Positions 26,772 to 35,649 of a stretch of DNA of 64,000 bases are shown piece after piece (positions within the stretch are counted from its first letter, which is position 1; every line of letters starts with the position of its first letter). The DNA is from Demequina oxidasica (GTDB lineage: Bacteria > Actinomycetota > Actinomycetes > Actinomycetales > Demequinaceae), in assembly GCF_000975115.1 (NCBI RefSeq), contig NZ_BBRE01000001.1:1207322-1271321 (forward strand), written 5' to 3'. Made by a program: the position numbers and the translations under genes. The notes beneath the pieces are model-generated. The model was not told where the DNA came from and searched no databases. It was given only the letters and a program-made list of their open reading frames with translations.

Positions 26772-27290
26772 ATGACGACCATTCCGGCCGCCAAGTTAGT
26801 GGTCGCCGCCGCGATCACGGACGATCTGGGTATTCCCCGGTTGCTCTTCGCCGCGCGGCGAACGTCCCCTCCGGAGTACGCGGGTCTGTGGGAGTTCCCG
26901 GGCGGCAAGGTGGAGCCAGGGGAAAGCCCCGAAGAGGCGTTGCGTCGCGAACTTCGCGAAGAGCTCGGCGTTGAGGTAGAGCTCGGCGACGAGGTACTGG
27001 GCCCAGACGACGGGGCTGGTCTGGCGGAACACTGCGAACGACCCGTATGGATGATCCGGCCCGCCGACGACGCGCGCGGCTCACGCTTGGTAATGCGCGT
27101 CTGGTGGGCGACTATCGTTCCGGGCCCGGACGGACACCGGGCCGAGCCGCAGCCGCTCGAGGATCACGACGACCTGCGCTGGCTAGAACCCGGCGGCTGG
27201 CACGACGTGGCGTGGATACCCGCGGACGAGCGCATCGTGAATGCCTTCCTCGAGGACGCCAAAGCGCGTCACCGCCGCGCGTATTGCTAG
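26772..27290 (+). CDS. Nudix hydrolase (MutT-like)
   Basis: A 172-residue pyrophosphohydrolase acting on oxidised or non-canonical nucleoside triphosphates or similar substrates. The complete Nudix box is present: [20 protein letters not shown] followed by [10 protein letters not shown] just before it is typical of MutT/8-oxo-dGTPases. It lies 26 nt after gcvH. Its stop overlaps the convergent tag gene by 4 nt. Exact substrate not determined. Confidence 0.92.
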   Translation: MTTIPAAKLVVAAAITDDLGIPRLLFAARRTSPPEYAGLWEFPGGKVEPGESPEEALRRELREELGVEVELGDEVLGPDDGAGLAEHCERPVWMIRPADDARGSRLVMRVWWATIVPGPDGHRAEPQPLEDHDDLRWLEPGGWHDVAWIPADERIVNAFLEDAKARHRRAYC

Positions 27291-27856
27291 CCCTTTCGCG
27301 AGATGCACCCGGCGATGTGATCGTCGACCATGCCCACGGCCTGCATGAGCGCGTACATCGTGGTGGGACCCACGAACACGAACCCCTCCGCCTTGAGCTC
27401 CTTGGCAAGTGCTTTGGACTCGTCGGTGGCCGCGGGCACGTCCTCCCATGACGCCGGGGGCTCAGAGCGCGGAGCGGGGGAGTGTGACCAGACCAGGTCA
27501 CTGAGTGAGCCACCGCGATCACGCAGGGCCACCGTGGCTCTGGCGTTGGAGATGGCCGCCTCGATCTTTCGCCGGTTGCGGACGATCCCGGCGTCCGCCA
27601 TCAGCCTTTCCACATCGTCGTCGCCAAAGGCGGCCACGGCGTCTGGGTCGAACCCGGCGAACGCTGCGCGGAAGTTGTCACGTTTGCGCAGAATAGTCGA
27701 CCACGACAGCCCCGACTGGAAGCCCTCCAGCACCATCCGTTCCAGCATCGGACCATCCCCGCGAACCTCGTGGCCCCACTCGTGGTCGTGGTACTCCTCG
27801 TAGTCACTGTCGCCGGATCCAAAACAGCGAATGAGGTCGTTCGTCTCGGTGATCAT
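27287..27856 (-). CDS. tag: DNA-3-methyladenine glycosylase I
   Basis: A 189-residue base-excision enzyme that removes 3-methyladenine from DNA. TagI features: [19 protein letters not shown] at the N-terminus, [20 protein letters not shown], and [19 protein letters not shown] near the end, where the zinc-binding residues lie. Length is normal. CACACT (27863-27868) lies exactly 6 nt before the ATG, suggesting a leaderless mRNA. Confidence 0.95.
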   Translation of the reverse strand: MITETNDLIRCFGSGDSDYEEYHDHEWGHEVRGDGPMLERMVLEGFQSGLSWSTILRKRDNFRAAFAGFDPDAVAAFGDDDVERLMADAGIVRNRRKIEAAISNARATVALRDRGGSLSDLVWSHSPAPRSEPPASWEDVPAATDESKALAKELKAEGFVFVGPTTMYALMQAVGMVDDHIAGCISRKG

Positions 27857-27995
27857 GAATCTAGTGTGTCGTGCGCGACCGACACTTTTCGCGCCGAACT
27901 CACCGATGTGGGGAAGGTGTGAATCGGCGGGGCCTTGTGGGCATCAGTTGGCGGGTTGGCATCAGCACGCCTGCCCCCAGTAGTCTTGCCTCGCT

Positions 27996-28880
27996 ATGAC
28001 GATTCGCGACATCCTCAACGCCCCGGCGCCCACGCTCAGCTACGAGCTCTTTCCGCCGCGCTCCGAGGCCGCCGCTGAGACGTTATGGGAGACCATCGCG
28101 CTGCTCGCAGAGACCAATCCCGACTTCGCGTCCATCACGTACGGCGCCTCGGGAGCCACGCGGCATTCGAGCCGCGGCGTGGTGCAACGACTGGCCGACG
28201 AACACACGATCTCGCCGCTCGCGCACCTCACGTGTGTGGATCAGTCGCGCGCGGAGGTCACCGCGGTGATCGAAGAGTTTATGGGTGAGGGCGTGCGCGA
28301 CTTCCTCGCGTTGCGCGGCGACCCGCCCGCGGGCCAGCCCGACTGGCGGCCGCATCCCGACGGGCTTCTCTACGCGTACCAACTGGTGGAACTGATCCGC
28401 GAGGTCGCCTCCACCCACGGCATCGACAACGTGTCCGTGGGTGTGACCGCCTTCCCCGCGGCACACGCGGCCGAGCAGTGGCGTCAGCAGGGACTCGACG
28501 TCCTCAAGGCCAAGCAGGACGCGGGCGCGGATTTCGCGGTCACACAGGTTTTCTACGATGCCGAACAGTGGCGCGCGCTCGATCGGGACGCCAGGGCCGA
28601 GGGCATCGGGCTGCCGATCCTGCCCGGCATCATCCCGCTGCTGAACGCCTCGCGAGCGAATCGCCTGGAGCAGTTGACTGGTGTGGCAGCTCCCACCTCA
28701 TTGGTGACGGCACTAGACACGGCGGCCGATGCTGAGGCTGCCCGAGTGGTCGGGGTCGCGGCAGCGGCAGACCTGGCGAATGAACTCCTTGAGTCTGGAG
28801 CCCCGGGCATCCACGTCTATACGTTCAACAAGCATGAGGCTGCCCTTGCCCTGGTGGAGCGCCTGTCGTTAGGTCGATGA
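27996..28880 (+). CDS. metF: 5,10-methylenetetrahydrofolate reductase
   Basis: A 294-residue FAD-dependent TIM-barrel enzyme giving 5-methyl-THF for methionine synthesis. It shows SYELFPPRSEAAAETLW, DFASITYGASGATR, HLTCVDQSR, FLALRGDPP, GVTAFPAAH, the AKQDAGADFAVTQVFYD loop and LPILPGIIP. A -10-like TAGTCT (27981-27986) lies 9 nt before the ATG. Its product feeds MetE (41990), and methylene-THF can come from GcvT (25154). Confidence 0.97.
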   Translation: MTIRDILNAPAPTLSYELFPPRSEAAAETLWETIALLAETNPDFASITYGASGATRHSSRGVVQRLADEHTISPLAHLTCVDQSRAEVTAVIEEFMGEGVRDFLALRGDPPAGQPDWRPHPDGLLYAYQLVELIREVASTHGIDNVSVGVTAFPAAHAAEQWRQQGLDVLKAKQDAGADFAVTQVFYDAEQWRALDRDARAEGIGLPILPGIIPLLNASRANRLEQLTGVAAPTSLVTALDTAADAEAARVVGVAAAADLANELLESGAPGIHVYTFNKHEAALALVERLSLGR

Positions 28881-29075
28881 CTCGACGAGGCGATTTCTTT
28901 CCTGCGCAAGACGTAGCATCAAGGGAGTCGTAGGCTAGGTGTAACGCCACGTACTTAGCGGTGGGATTTGAGTTCTCGCGAGGGGCGAACTCGTGATTCA
29001 CGCGTTGAGGTGGTTCGCGTACTGGCCACGGCGTGCGGTTTTGTCGTGGGCGGCGGGAGCTTGGGTGCTGAGGGC
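28881..29075. other. intergenic, no gene recognised
   Basis: Between metF and the small reverse-strand frame I see only an imperfect hairpin near 28970-28994 (GAGTTCTCGC paired with GCGAACTC), which may end metF transcription. No frame here has convincing coding features. Confidence 0.3.
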
Positions 29076-29339
29076 CTAAGCAGCGTCGCTCGCGATGGCC
29101 TTTGCCATCTCTCGCCACGCGTTGTCATCGTTGAACATCGCGGCCGCGAAGTCAAAATCGCGGATACCGGCCGATGTCGTAGGAGCTTTGATCGACCCCG
29201 GCGCCGCCGTTGCCGCCGGGGTGAACTGTGGGGAGGGGTGACGGACTGCGGCGCTTCGAACCGCGGTGAGGCGCCCCACGTACTGGGAGGTACCAGAGTC
29301 GGCATTCGCCTCGTACGGATTAAAGCCTTCGTCCAGCAC
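29076..29339 (-). CDS. hypothetical protein, possible small gene
   Basis: An 87-residue frame starting at GTG 29339. Support for it being real: GGGGGTGG sits just before the start, a -10-like TACGGT lies upstream (29370-29375), and the C-terminus (GIRDFDFAAAMFNDDNAW, REMAKAIASDAA) has a plausible amphipathic composition. The middle is Ala/Pro/Thr-rich. I recognise no family. It lies in an otherwise empty region and is divergent from the OsmC gene, so a chance frame remains possible. Confidence 0.4.
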   Translation of the reverse strand: MLDEGFNPYEANADSGTSQYVGRLTAVRSAAVRHPSPQFTPAATAAPGSIKAPTTSAGIRDFDFAAAMFNDDNAWREMAKAIASDAA

Positions 29340-29399
29340 TTCGCCACCCCCATTTCACGTCGTATTTTTACCGTAGAGGAATCGCGCGGCGGCAACAAT

Positions 29400-29428
29400 G
29401 GGGAGAACTCCCCAGTTTGAACGGGGAG
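29400..29428 (+). promoter_or_regulatory. overlapping inverted repeats before the OsmC gene
   Basis: GGGGAG (29400-29405) and GGGGAG (29423-29428) flank one CTCCCC (29408-29413), which can pair with either. It may be an operator for a redox regulator, or two alternative hairpins. The OsmC start is 20 nt downstream, with GATGAT 6 nt before its ATG. Confidence 0.35.
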
Positions 29429-29447
29429 TGCGTGCGATGATTGATCT

Positions 29448-29867
29448 ATGACAAACGAGAATTCACGCAAAGTGACCATGACCCGCGAGTCGGAGGGCGT
29501 CTACGTCGCCACCAACTCGGCCGGCGTCACCATGACGTTTGGACAGGGCGAGGGCTTGATGTCTCCAGTCGAACTGCTGCTGGCGGCTATCGCCGGGTGC
29601 TCAAGCATCGACTTGGACGCGATGACCTCGCGCCGCGTACAGCCCGAGCGCTTCGACGTGACTGCTACTGCTGACAAGGCAGTCGTTGACGGCGGTTCCC
29701 TCCTGGAGAACATCGCCATCGAGTGGGACCTGCTGTTCCCCGAGGGTGAGGACGGAGATAAGGCTCGCGCCCGCATCGGAGCAGCCCTGAAGAGTGCTCA
29801 GGAGAAGACCTGCACAGTCTCGCGCACGGTCGAAGCCGGCACTCCGGTCGAGTTCCGCCAGGCATAG
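29448..29867 (+). CDS. OsmC-family protein (peroxiredoxin-like)
   Basis: A 139-residue OsmC/Ohr-superfamily protein, a family that reduces organic or inorganic hydroperoxides with two cysteines. Both expected cysteines are present: SPVELLLAAIAGCSSIDLD and QEKTCTVSRTV. The Glu-rich central strand region fits the fold. It is closer to the YhfA-like branch than to classical Ohr. The neighbouring operon converges on it (12 nt gap). Confidence 0.9.
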   Translation: MTNENSRKVTMTRESEGVYVATNSAGVTMTFGQGEGLMSPVELLLAAIAGCSSIDLDAMTSRRVQPERFDVTATADKAVVDGGSLLENIAIEWDLLFPEGEDGDKARARIGAALKSAQEKTCTVSRTVEAGTPVEFRQA

Positions 29868-29883
29868 CCACTCGCGGGCGGGG

Positions 29884-30765
29884 CTAGGCTTCGGTCCGCC
29901 CCGCCCAGCGGTAGCTAGTCGCGCCCCGCACCCCCACGTGGGCGCTGTATACGCCACCGTCGACCGGCAGGGGATCGTCGACCCCTTCGCTTGCCGTGGT
30001 GATGACGAGCTCGTCCCCCATGAATGCGGCCGCGGTCACGTGACGCGCGGGTACCGGAAGCTGAGCGTCGAGCATCCCGGTGGGGGTGTAGCGGCGCACT
30101 TCGCTGCCGCCCCACACCGCGACCCAGATGAAGCCCTCGGCGTCGACAGTGAGCCCGTCCGGGTACCCAGGCTCCACCACAAAGGAACGTACCGGGACGG
30201 GCGTCGGCGTCGCGTAGTCGTAGACGTTCACTCGATTTCGCAGGGTGTCCGCGTGATACAGCCGGAGCCCCGAGGGGTCAAAGCCCAACCCGTTGGAGAG
30301 CGTCAGCGACCGCGCGAGTGTCTCGACGTGTCCAGCGGAGTCGATGCGTAGCAGTCGTTCCTGGTTCTCGACGTCGCCCTCGTGCAGGGTGCCAATGAGG
30401 AGCCGGCCCTGCGGGTCTATCGTGCCGTCGTTGAAGCGGCGCTGTGGGTCGGCCTCCAGGGCATCGGCTGGCAGTGGGGGTCCGGATCGCACCACGCCAT
30501 CGATCGAGCGGGTGACCAGACGATCGCGCTCGACGATGAGCAGCCCCCCGTCCTGAGCGAGCAGGACGCAGGTCACGGCGCGATCCGCCTCGTGAACCAC
30601 GGTGCGTTGGGCGAGGTCAGCACCTTCGCGCCGGTAGACGCGGTGGGATGTGATGTCCACGTAATACACGCACTGTTCGCGGTCGTCCCACACTGGGCCC
30701 TCTCCCAAAACGTCCGTGGTTGTACCTACGCGTGCGGCCGCGGTCAGGCGGCGGGGCTCAGGCAA
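29884..30765 (-). CDS. SMP-30/gluconolactonase-family sugar lactonase
   Basis: A 293-residue six-bladed propeller that opens sugar lactones to aldonic acids. Metal-site and family motifs: LGEGPVWDDREQ, RRFNDGTIDPQGRLLIGTLH, LSNGLGFDPSGLRLYHADT and YPDGLTVDAEGFIWVAVWGG. It is the last gene of the reverse-strand sugar operon and overlaps the upstream SDR by 8 nt. In context it should make galactonate (or a related acid) for DgoD. Confidence 0.9.
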   Translation of the reverse strand: MPEPRRLTAAARVGTTTDVLGEGPVWDDREQCVYYVDITSHRVYRREGADLAQRTVVHEADRAVTCVLLAQDGGLLIVERDRLVTRSIDGVVRSGPPLPADALEADPQRRFNDGTIDPQGRLLIGTLHEGDVENQERLLRIDSAGHVETLARSLTLSNGLGFDPSGLRLYHADTLRNRVNVYDYATPTPVPVRSFVVEPGYPDGLTVDAEGFIWVAVWGGSEVRRYTPTGMLDAQLPVPARHVTAAAFMGDELVITTASEGVDDPLPVDGGVYSAHVGVRGATSYRWAGRTEA

Positions 30766-31549
30766 AGCGCGCGCTCAGTCCGCCGTCAACGTCCAATGTC
30801 GCGGCCGTGATGAAACTCGCGTGGTCCGAGGCGATGAACGACACGACTGGCGCGATGTCCTGGGGCGTCGCGACACGTCGCAGGGCGTGAGTCGCCACGA
30901 TGGCCGCCACGGCCTCCTCGCCGATCTCCTCGAAGTACGCGTCGATGCGCTCGCTACGGGTCCATCCGGGGCAGACCATGTTGACCCGCACTCCGTGGGG
31001 TCCGTAGTCCAGTGCAAGCGTTCTGGTGAGCCCGCCCAGTCCCGCCTTACCGGCGGCATAGGGGAAGGCCCCTTCGATGGTCATGCGAGAGTGCAGGGAG
31101 CCGATGTTCACAATGCTTCCGCCGCCCGACTCGATCATGGACGGCAGCACAGCACGTGCCATGAGCCAGGCTGACGTGAGGTTGAGGCGCATGTGCGAAT
31201 CCCAGTTCGCGACGGTCATCGTGAGCGCGTCATCGTCTCCGTCGCCGCTCGCGTTGTTGATCAGGATGTCCACCCGCCCGGCCTCCGCGACCACCTCAGC
31301 TACGGCATCGGCGATGGCTTGCTCGTCGGTGACATCGACGTGCAGGTAACGGCATTGGTCGCCGATGCGCTCGGCGGTCTGCTGGCCCTCCTGGTCGGCG
31401 ATGTCAAAGATCCACATGCGTGCGCCGTCGGCGACGCCTTGCGCGGCGATGGCCGCGCCGATGCCCTGAGACCCGCCGGTGACAATCGCGACCTTGTCCT
31501 GCCACAGGCGTCCGGAGACGCCCGCGCCAACTGGCTCGACCTGGTTCAT
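30758..31549 (-). CDS. SDR-family oxidoreductase (likely sugar 1-dehydrogenase)
   Basis: A 263-residue classical short-chain dehydrogenase. It has the cofactor loop VTGGSQGIGAAIA, DVTD, LINNAS, active-site Ser in NIGSLHS, and YAAGK (Tyr-x-x-x-Lys). FDIAD after strand 2 suggests NAD+. Next to a lactonase, the simplest role is oxidation of an aldose to its lactone, but the substrate is not proven. AAGGAAG precedes the ATG; 27 nt separate it from the enolase-like gene. Confidence 0.9.
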   Translation of the reverse strand: MNQVEPVGAGVSGRLWQDKVAIVTGGSQGIGAAIAAQGVADGARMWIFDIADQEGQQTAERIGDQCRYLHVDVTDEQAIADAVAEVVAEAGRVDILINNASGDGDDDALTMTVANWDSHMRLNLTSAWLMARAVLPSMIESGGGSIVNIGSLHSRMTIEGAFPYAAGKAGLGGLTRTLALDYGPHGVRVNMVCPGWTRSERIDAYFEEIGEEAVAAIVATHALRRVATPQDIAPVVSFIASDHASFITAATLDVDGGLSARFA

Positions 31550-31576
31550 CGGTGACTTCCTTGTCTTTTGCTTAGT

Positions 31577-32869
31577 TCACAGTGCCGGATTGCGAGGCTG
31601 ACCCGCAAGCGCGGCGCGGCCAGCGAACGGCAGGGTGCCGTCACTTTCGAGTTCGAGGAGTCGGTTCCACTTGGCCGTGCGCTCGCTACGCATGGTCGAG
31701 CCGACCTTGATCTGCCTCGCGCCCCACCCCACGGCGAGGTCGGCGAGCCAGCTGTCCTCCGTGTCGCCGGAGCGCGCACTGACGACGGTCTCGAAGCCCG
31801 CACCAATGGCCTCGAACACCACGCGCTCTGCGCGCGATACGGTGCCGGCCTGATTGACCTTGACGAGCACCGAGTTCGCGGAATCCTCCTCGATTCCACG
31901 GCGCACGCGACCCAGGTTGGTGGCGAAGGTGTCGTCGCCAAGCATCTGCACGTGGCGCAGCATTGAGGTGGCGGCGCGCGAGCCCTCCCAATCGTCCTCG
32001 CCCACGATGTCCTCGATCGACACGATCGGGTAGCGCTCCACCCAGGACGCGACGAGGTCGAGCCACTCGGCCACACTCAGCCGGTCACCCTGACCCGCGA
32101 GCACGATCGCGTCGCCGTCCACGAGCTGCGTGGCGGCGACGTCGAGGGCGATGCCCATCTCGTCGGCCGTAAAGCCAGCCGCGTCTATGCCGTCGGAGAG
32201 CAGTGCGAGCACCGCCTCATTGCTGTCGAGGCGAGCAGCGAGGCCACCCTCGTCAGCGACCAGCGCAGACCAGCCGCCGCGCGCGTCAAGCAGCTTGGCG
32301 CAGGCTGCTCGCACCCTGGCGACCTGCTCGATCGCCTCGGTGAATGATTCGGCGCCCACTGGGACCGCCAGGAAGTCCTGAATGTCTACCGCGCGCCCGG
32401 CGTGGGCGCCGCCGGACAGGATGTTGACCATCGGCATCGGGATGCTTGCTTCACGTGGGCCAGTGAGAGTCGACCACAGGGGCGCGTTCTCCGAGGCTGC
32501 GTGCGCGACGGTGACGGCAAGCGAGACCGCGAGTGCGGCGTTGGCGCCCAGGCGGCCCAGGTTGTCGGTGCCGTCGTGGGCCTCTAGCGCGTCATCGATG
32601 GCGATACGTTCGCTGACGGACCTGCCGGCGATCAGTGGCGCGTACTCCTCGTTGACGGCACGCACCGCTCCGCTGACGCCCCAGCCGCCGTAACGTTCGC
32701 CGCCGTCGCGCTTCTCGAGGGCCTCGTGCCGACCGGTGGACGCGCCCGAGGGTGCGATGGCCCGGCCCTGCGTGCCGTTGTGCAGCGTGACACGGCAGGC
32801 GACGGTGGGCCGTCCCCGAGAATCGAGGGCTTCCCAGGCGTGGGTGTGGGCGATGGCGTCGTGGGTCAT
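31577..32869 (-). CDS. enolase paralogue with altered active-site residues
   Basis: A 430-residue protein aligning along its whole length with phosphopyruvate hydratase: SGASTGRHEALEKRDGG, NILSGGAHAGRAVDIQDF, ADEGGLAARLDSNEA, ALDVAAT, SIEDIVGEDDWEG, GDDTFATN, LVKVNQAGT and RQIKVG. Metal ligands and both catalytic lysines (K337, K388) are kept. Two usual residues differ: the catalytic Glu of QEF is Asp165, and the His of SHRSGE is Ala365. Being inside a sugar-acid operon and diverged, it is probably not the housekeeping enolase. It overlaps the kinase gene by 4 nt. It may still make PEP, or act on a related acid. Confidence 0.85.
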   Translation of the reverse strand: MTHDAIAHTHAWEALDSRGRPTVACRVTLHNGTQGRAIAPSGASTGRHEALEKRDGGERYGGWGVSGAVRAVNEEYAPLIAGRSVSERIAIDDALEAHDGTDNLGRLGANAALAVSLAVTVAHAASENAPLWSTLTGPREASIPMPMVNILSGGAHAGRAVDIQDFLAVPVGAESFTEAIEQVARVRAACAKLLDARGGWSALVADEGGLAARLDSNEAVLALLSDGIDAAGFTADEMGIALDVAATQLVDGDAIVLAGQGDRLSVAEWLDLVASWVERYPIVSIEDIVGEDDWEGSRAATSMLRHVQMLGDDTFATNLGRVRRGIEEDSANSVLVKVNQAGTVSRAERVVFEAIGAGFETVVSARSGDTEDSWLADLAVGWGARQIKVGSTMRSERTAKWNRLLELESDGTLPFAGRAALAGQPRNPAL

Positions 32870-33864
32870 CGGGGTGTCTCCTTGAGGCGGTTCCAGGGGT
32901 CACCGATCGCATCGACCGGCTGGGTGAGAAGGTTGGCGCCTAGCGCGTAGGTGCGGCGTCGCTGCGCATCGTCGAGGTACTCGGCGGGGGAGCGGCCGTC
33001 TACCCGCGCGAGCAGGAGGCAGCCAATCTGTTGGGACAGATGAACGGCATCCACGGCAGGGGCGCCGGGCAGGTACGCGGCGAAGAAGGCGGCCGATGCG
33101 GCGGCGAACTGGTCCTCCCACTGCGGCAGATGGATTGCCTTCATGAGCAGGTGGCTGGTCAGGAAGGCGGGATCGAACGTGGGGTCCCCCAGATGGGCGA
33201 CCTCAAAATCGATCACCCAGGTGCCGGAGTTGCCCACCAGGAAGTTCTTGGGAGAGAAGTCGCCGTGCACCAGGCAGGTGCGTGTCGCGGCCATCTTGTC
33301 GATCACAGCGTGGATCTGGCTTGCGAGGTCTGGGTTACGTTCGGCCGCGGTGCGGTGATACGGCTGCAGACGCAGAGCATCGAACATGTCGGTGTCGCCC
33401 ACGAGGTCCCCACTGAGGCCCGCGCCGTTCTGCGTAGCGCGCTGCATAGTGCTCAGCGTGCGACCCAGGCTCGCGGCGACGCTCACGTCGATGTCGCCAG
33501 CGACCAGACGTTCCTTCCAGTCCGTCCAATCGTCCGGGGCGCGCTCGATGGTCAGAGTGAGTGCCTCGGGGTCCAGGTCAACGGTGAAGGGTGCGGCCTC
33601 GGAATCGATGTTCGCCAACACCCTCAGGCCCTCTGCCTCGCGCAGTACTCGCTCGCGCGGCGCGAACCAATCGTCAGCGACCTGCAGTTTGCCACGGGCC
33701 TGCTTGAGAACCAGGTGAAGGTCGTTGTCGTCGACTGCGAGGACCACATTGCTCACGCCGCCACCCAGAAAGCGGGCGGTGGCACGAGTCGGGTCGACGA
33801 TTCCCCGCGCACCCAGGTAGGGCACGACGGTGTGCTCATCGAGTAGGGGGTCGTCGGCGCTCAA
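32866..33864 (-). CDS. APH-fold small-molecule kinase, sugar operon
   Basis: A 332-residue aminoglycoside-phosphotransferase-fold protein. The catalytic loop HGDFSPKNFLVG and metal-binding IDFEVAHLGDPTFDPAFL are complete, unlike two other members in this window. The N-lobe has GGGVSNVVLAV and VLKQARGKLQV. The style is close to methylthioribose kinase and relatives. Flanked by an SDR (4-nt overlap) and an enolase paralogue (4-nt overlap), it is more likely a sugar-acid or glycerate kinase than a resistance enzyme. Substrate is inference. Confidence 0.8.
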   Translation of the reverse strand: MSADDPLLDEHTVVPYLGARGIVDPTRATARFLGGGVSNVVLAVDDNDLHLVLKQARGKLQVADDWFAPRERVLREAEGLRVLANIDSEAAPFTVDLDPEALTLTIERAPDDWTDWKERLVAGDIDVSVAASLGRTLSTMQRATQNGAGLSGDLVGDTDMFDALRLQPYHRTAAERNPDLASQIHAVIDKMAATRTCLVHGDFSPKNFLVGNSGTWVIDFEVAHLGDPTFDPAFLTSHLLMKAIHLPQWEDQFAAASAAFFAAYLPGAPAVDAVHLSQQIGCLLLARVDGRSPAEYLDDAQRRRTYALGANLLTQPVDAIGDPWNRLKETPR

Positions 33865-34631
33865 TACGTTGCCCGCCCGCCGCTCAGGTCGAACGTGAAG
33901 CCGGTGGTGAAGCCGGCAGCGGGCGATGCGATGAAGGCGAGCATCTCTGCGACCTCGGTGAGCTCGCCGGTGCGCCCCATCGGAATCTTCGCCAACATGT
34001 AGTCGACAACCTCCTGCGGCTGGCTATCCAGGAACGGGGTGCGGATGACGGCAGGGGCCACGGCGTTGACCGTGATGCCATCCTGTGCGTACTCCTTGCC
34101 CTGCGACTTCACCAGGCCAATGAGTCCGGCCTTGCTGGCGGAGTACCCAATCATGTTGGGGTTGCCCTCCTTGCCGGCGATCGACGCGACGTGGACGATG
34201 CGCCCGTAGCCGCGAGCGAGGAAGTGCGGGATGGCGACGCGCGCAATGATCAAGCCGGGCGTGAGGTTGACGGCGAGGGTGCGTTCGAACTCCTCGACCT
34301 CCACCTCGTGGCTGCGGCGCCCAAGGGGACCCTGGATACCGGCGGAGTTGATCACCGCGTGAACGGTGCCGTCGCGCTCCACCGCGCCGTCGAACACGAC
34401 CTGCAGCGCTGCCTCGTCGGTCACGTCGGCTGCTGCGCCGTACGCGGAACCGCCGGCCGCCGTGATGGCCCCGGCCACAGCATCGGCCGCCTCGCCGTTG
34501 CGGTCAACAACGGTGACGGTGACGCCGCGCGCGCCTAGGAGCAGGCACGTTGCCTCGCCGATCCCGTTGCCGCCGCCGATGACGATGGCGGCCGTTCCCG
34601 CCGGGAACTGCGCAGGAGCGGCGGCGCTCAC
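33861..34631 (-). CDS. SDR-family dehydrogenase (2-keto-3-deoxy-aldonate type)
   Basis: A 256-residue short-chain dehydrogenase with VIGGGNGIGEATCLL as cofactor loop, VDRN after strand 2 (NAD+-type Asp), INSAG, the catalytic Ser in HVASIAG, and YSASK. It lies directly downstream of an FAH-family hydrolase, as in L-fucose/L-rhamnose routes where an SDR oxidises the 2-keto-3-deoxy acid to a diketo acid cleaved by such a hydrolase. Overlaps of 4 nt on both sides show a single operon. Confidence 0.88.
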   Translation of the reverse strand: MSAAAPAQFPAGTAAIVIGGGNGIGEATCLLLGARGVTVTVVDRNGEAADAVAGAITAAGGSAYGAAADVTDEAALQVVFDGAVERDGTVHAVINSAGIQGPLGRRSHEVEVEEFERTLAVNLTPGLIIARVAIPHFLARGYGRIVHVASIAGKEGNPNMIGYSASKAGLIGLVKSQGKEYAQDGITVNAVAPAVIRTPFLDSQPQEVVDYMLAKIPMGRTGELTEVAEMLAFIASPAAGFTTGFTFDLSGGRATY

Positions 34632-35491
34632 TTGGCGCCGTCCGCGCTGTAGTCAATGAACGCATGGCGCTGGGAGCCGAGGCCGCTGATCGAGACCTCG
34701 ACCACGTCGCCGGCGGACAGGAACTTGCCGGGGGTGAACCCGGAGCCGACGCCCTGAGGGGTTCCCGTGTTGATAACGTCGCCGGGCATGAGGGTCATGA
34801 ACTGGCTGATGTACCAGACCAGGTAGTCGACGTCGAAGATCATGTCCGCGGTGGAGGAGTTTTGGCGCACCTCGCCGTTGACGGTCAGCTTGAGGTCGAG
34901 GGCGTTCGGGTCGGAGACCTCGTCCGCCGTCACTATCCACGGACCGAGCGGATTGAAGGTTGCGCAGTTCTTGCCCTTGTCCCACTGGCCGCCCCGTTCG
35001 AGCTGGAAGGCGCGCTCGGACACGTCGTCCGAGATCGCGTAGCCAAGGATGTAGTCGCGTGACTCCTCCACCGAGGCCAGGTACTCAGCCTTGCGGCCGA
35101 TGACGATCGCGAGCTCCACCTCGTAGTCGGTCTTCAGGCTGCCCGGAGGGATTACGACATCGTCGTATGCGCCCTGCACCGTGTACGGGGTCTTCATGAA
35201 CAGGATGGGCTCTTCGGGGATGGCCATCTTGGCTTCGGCCGCGTGCTGGCGGTAGTTCAGCCCCACGCAAATCACCTTGCCGGGCCAGGCAATAGGTGAG
35301 CCGATGCGCACGGTCGAGAGGTCGATCGTCGCGTCGCCGGCAGCGGCGGACGCCTTGATAAGGCGCATGCCGTCGATGGTGGTGGGGTCAGCGCCCGCGG
35401 CGATGGCGGGACGGACGTCCACACCCGTGAGGCCGTCGATGCTGGCGACCTCGATTTCGTGGCCGGGCTCACCTATGCGAAGGAACTTCAT
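34628..35491 (-). CDS. fumarylacetoacetate hydrolase-family enzyme (diketo-acid hydrolase)
   Basis: A 287-residue FAH-fold enzyme. It has KVICVGLNYRQHAAEAK, then FMKTPYTVQGAYDDVVIPPG, DYEVELAIVIGRK with the acidic metal ligands, YAISDDVSERAFQ, and MTLMPGDVINTGTPQGVGSG. Members cleave carbon-carbon bonds of 2,4-diketo acids; 2,4-diketo-3-deoxy-L-fuconate hydrolase is a well-studied relative. ATG 35491 is used: GAGGAG (35501-35506) sits 9 nt upstream and the domain begins MKFLRIG. It is the first gene of the six-gene operon divergent from dgoD. Confidence 0.9.
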   Translation of the reverse strand: MKFLRIGEPGHEIEVASIDGLTGVDVRPAIAAGADPTTIDGMRLIKASAAAGDATIDLSTVRIGSPIAWPGKVICVGLNYRQHAAEAKMAIPEEPILFMKTPYTVQGAYDDVVIPPGSLKTDYEVELAIVIGRKAEYLASVEESRDYILGYAISDDVSERAFQLERGGQWDKGKNCATFNPLGPWIVTADEVSDPNALDLKLTVNGEVRQNSSTADMIFDVDYLVWYISQFMTLMPGDVINTGTPQGVGSGFTPGKFLSAGDVVEVSISGLGSQRHAFIDYSADGAK

Positions 35492-35547
35492 TGTTTTCTT
35501 CTCCTCGATTATCGCGCGAACGTCGAGCTCGCTCTTGAAGGCAAAGT

Positions 35548-35622
35548 TATCAGATAGGTGTTGCCGGTGCAATGGCACCAATTCGCATATTCCCTCTAGA
35601 GGCCACCCATATCTATCTGATA
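35548..35622. promoter_or_regulatory. divergent dgo promoter region with paired operator motifs
   Basis: TATCAGATA (35548-35556) and its reverse complement TATCTGATA (35614-35622) lie near the two promoters. Between them are a GGTGC-AATG-GCACC palindrome (35566-35579) and a -35-like TTGCCG (35561-35566). The 9-mer ATCAGATAG recurs before the GntR-family gene at 41038, which points to that regulator as the binding protein. Confidence 0.6.
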
Positions 35623-35649
35623 TGTTTACTTCCAAACAAGGAGGTTTTG

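Noticed and set aside
32866-33864. Aminoglycoside resistance kinase
   Set aside because: The fold fits, but its place between sugar-acid genes with 4-nt overlaps makes a metabolic kinase far more likely.
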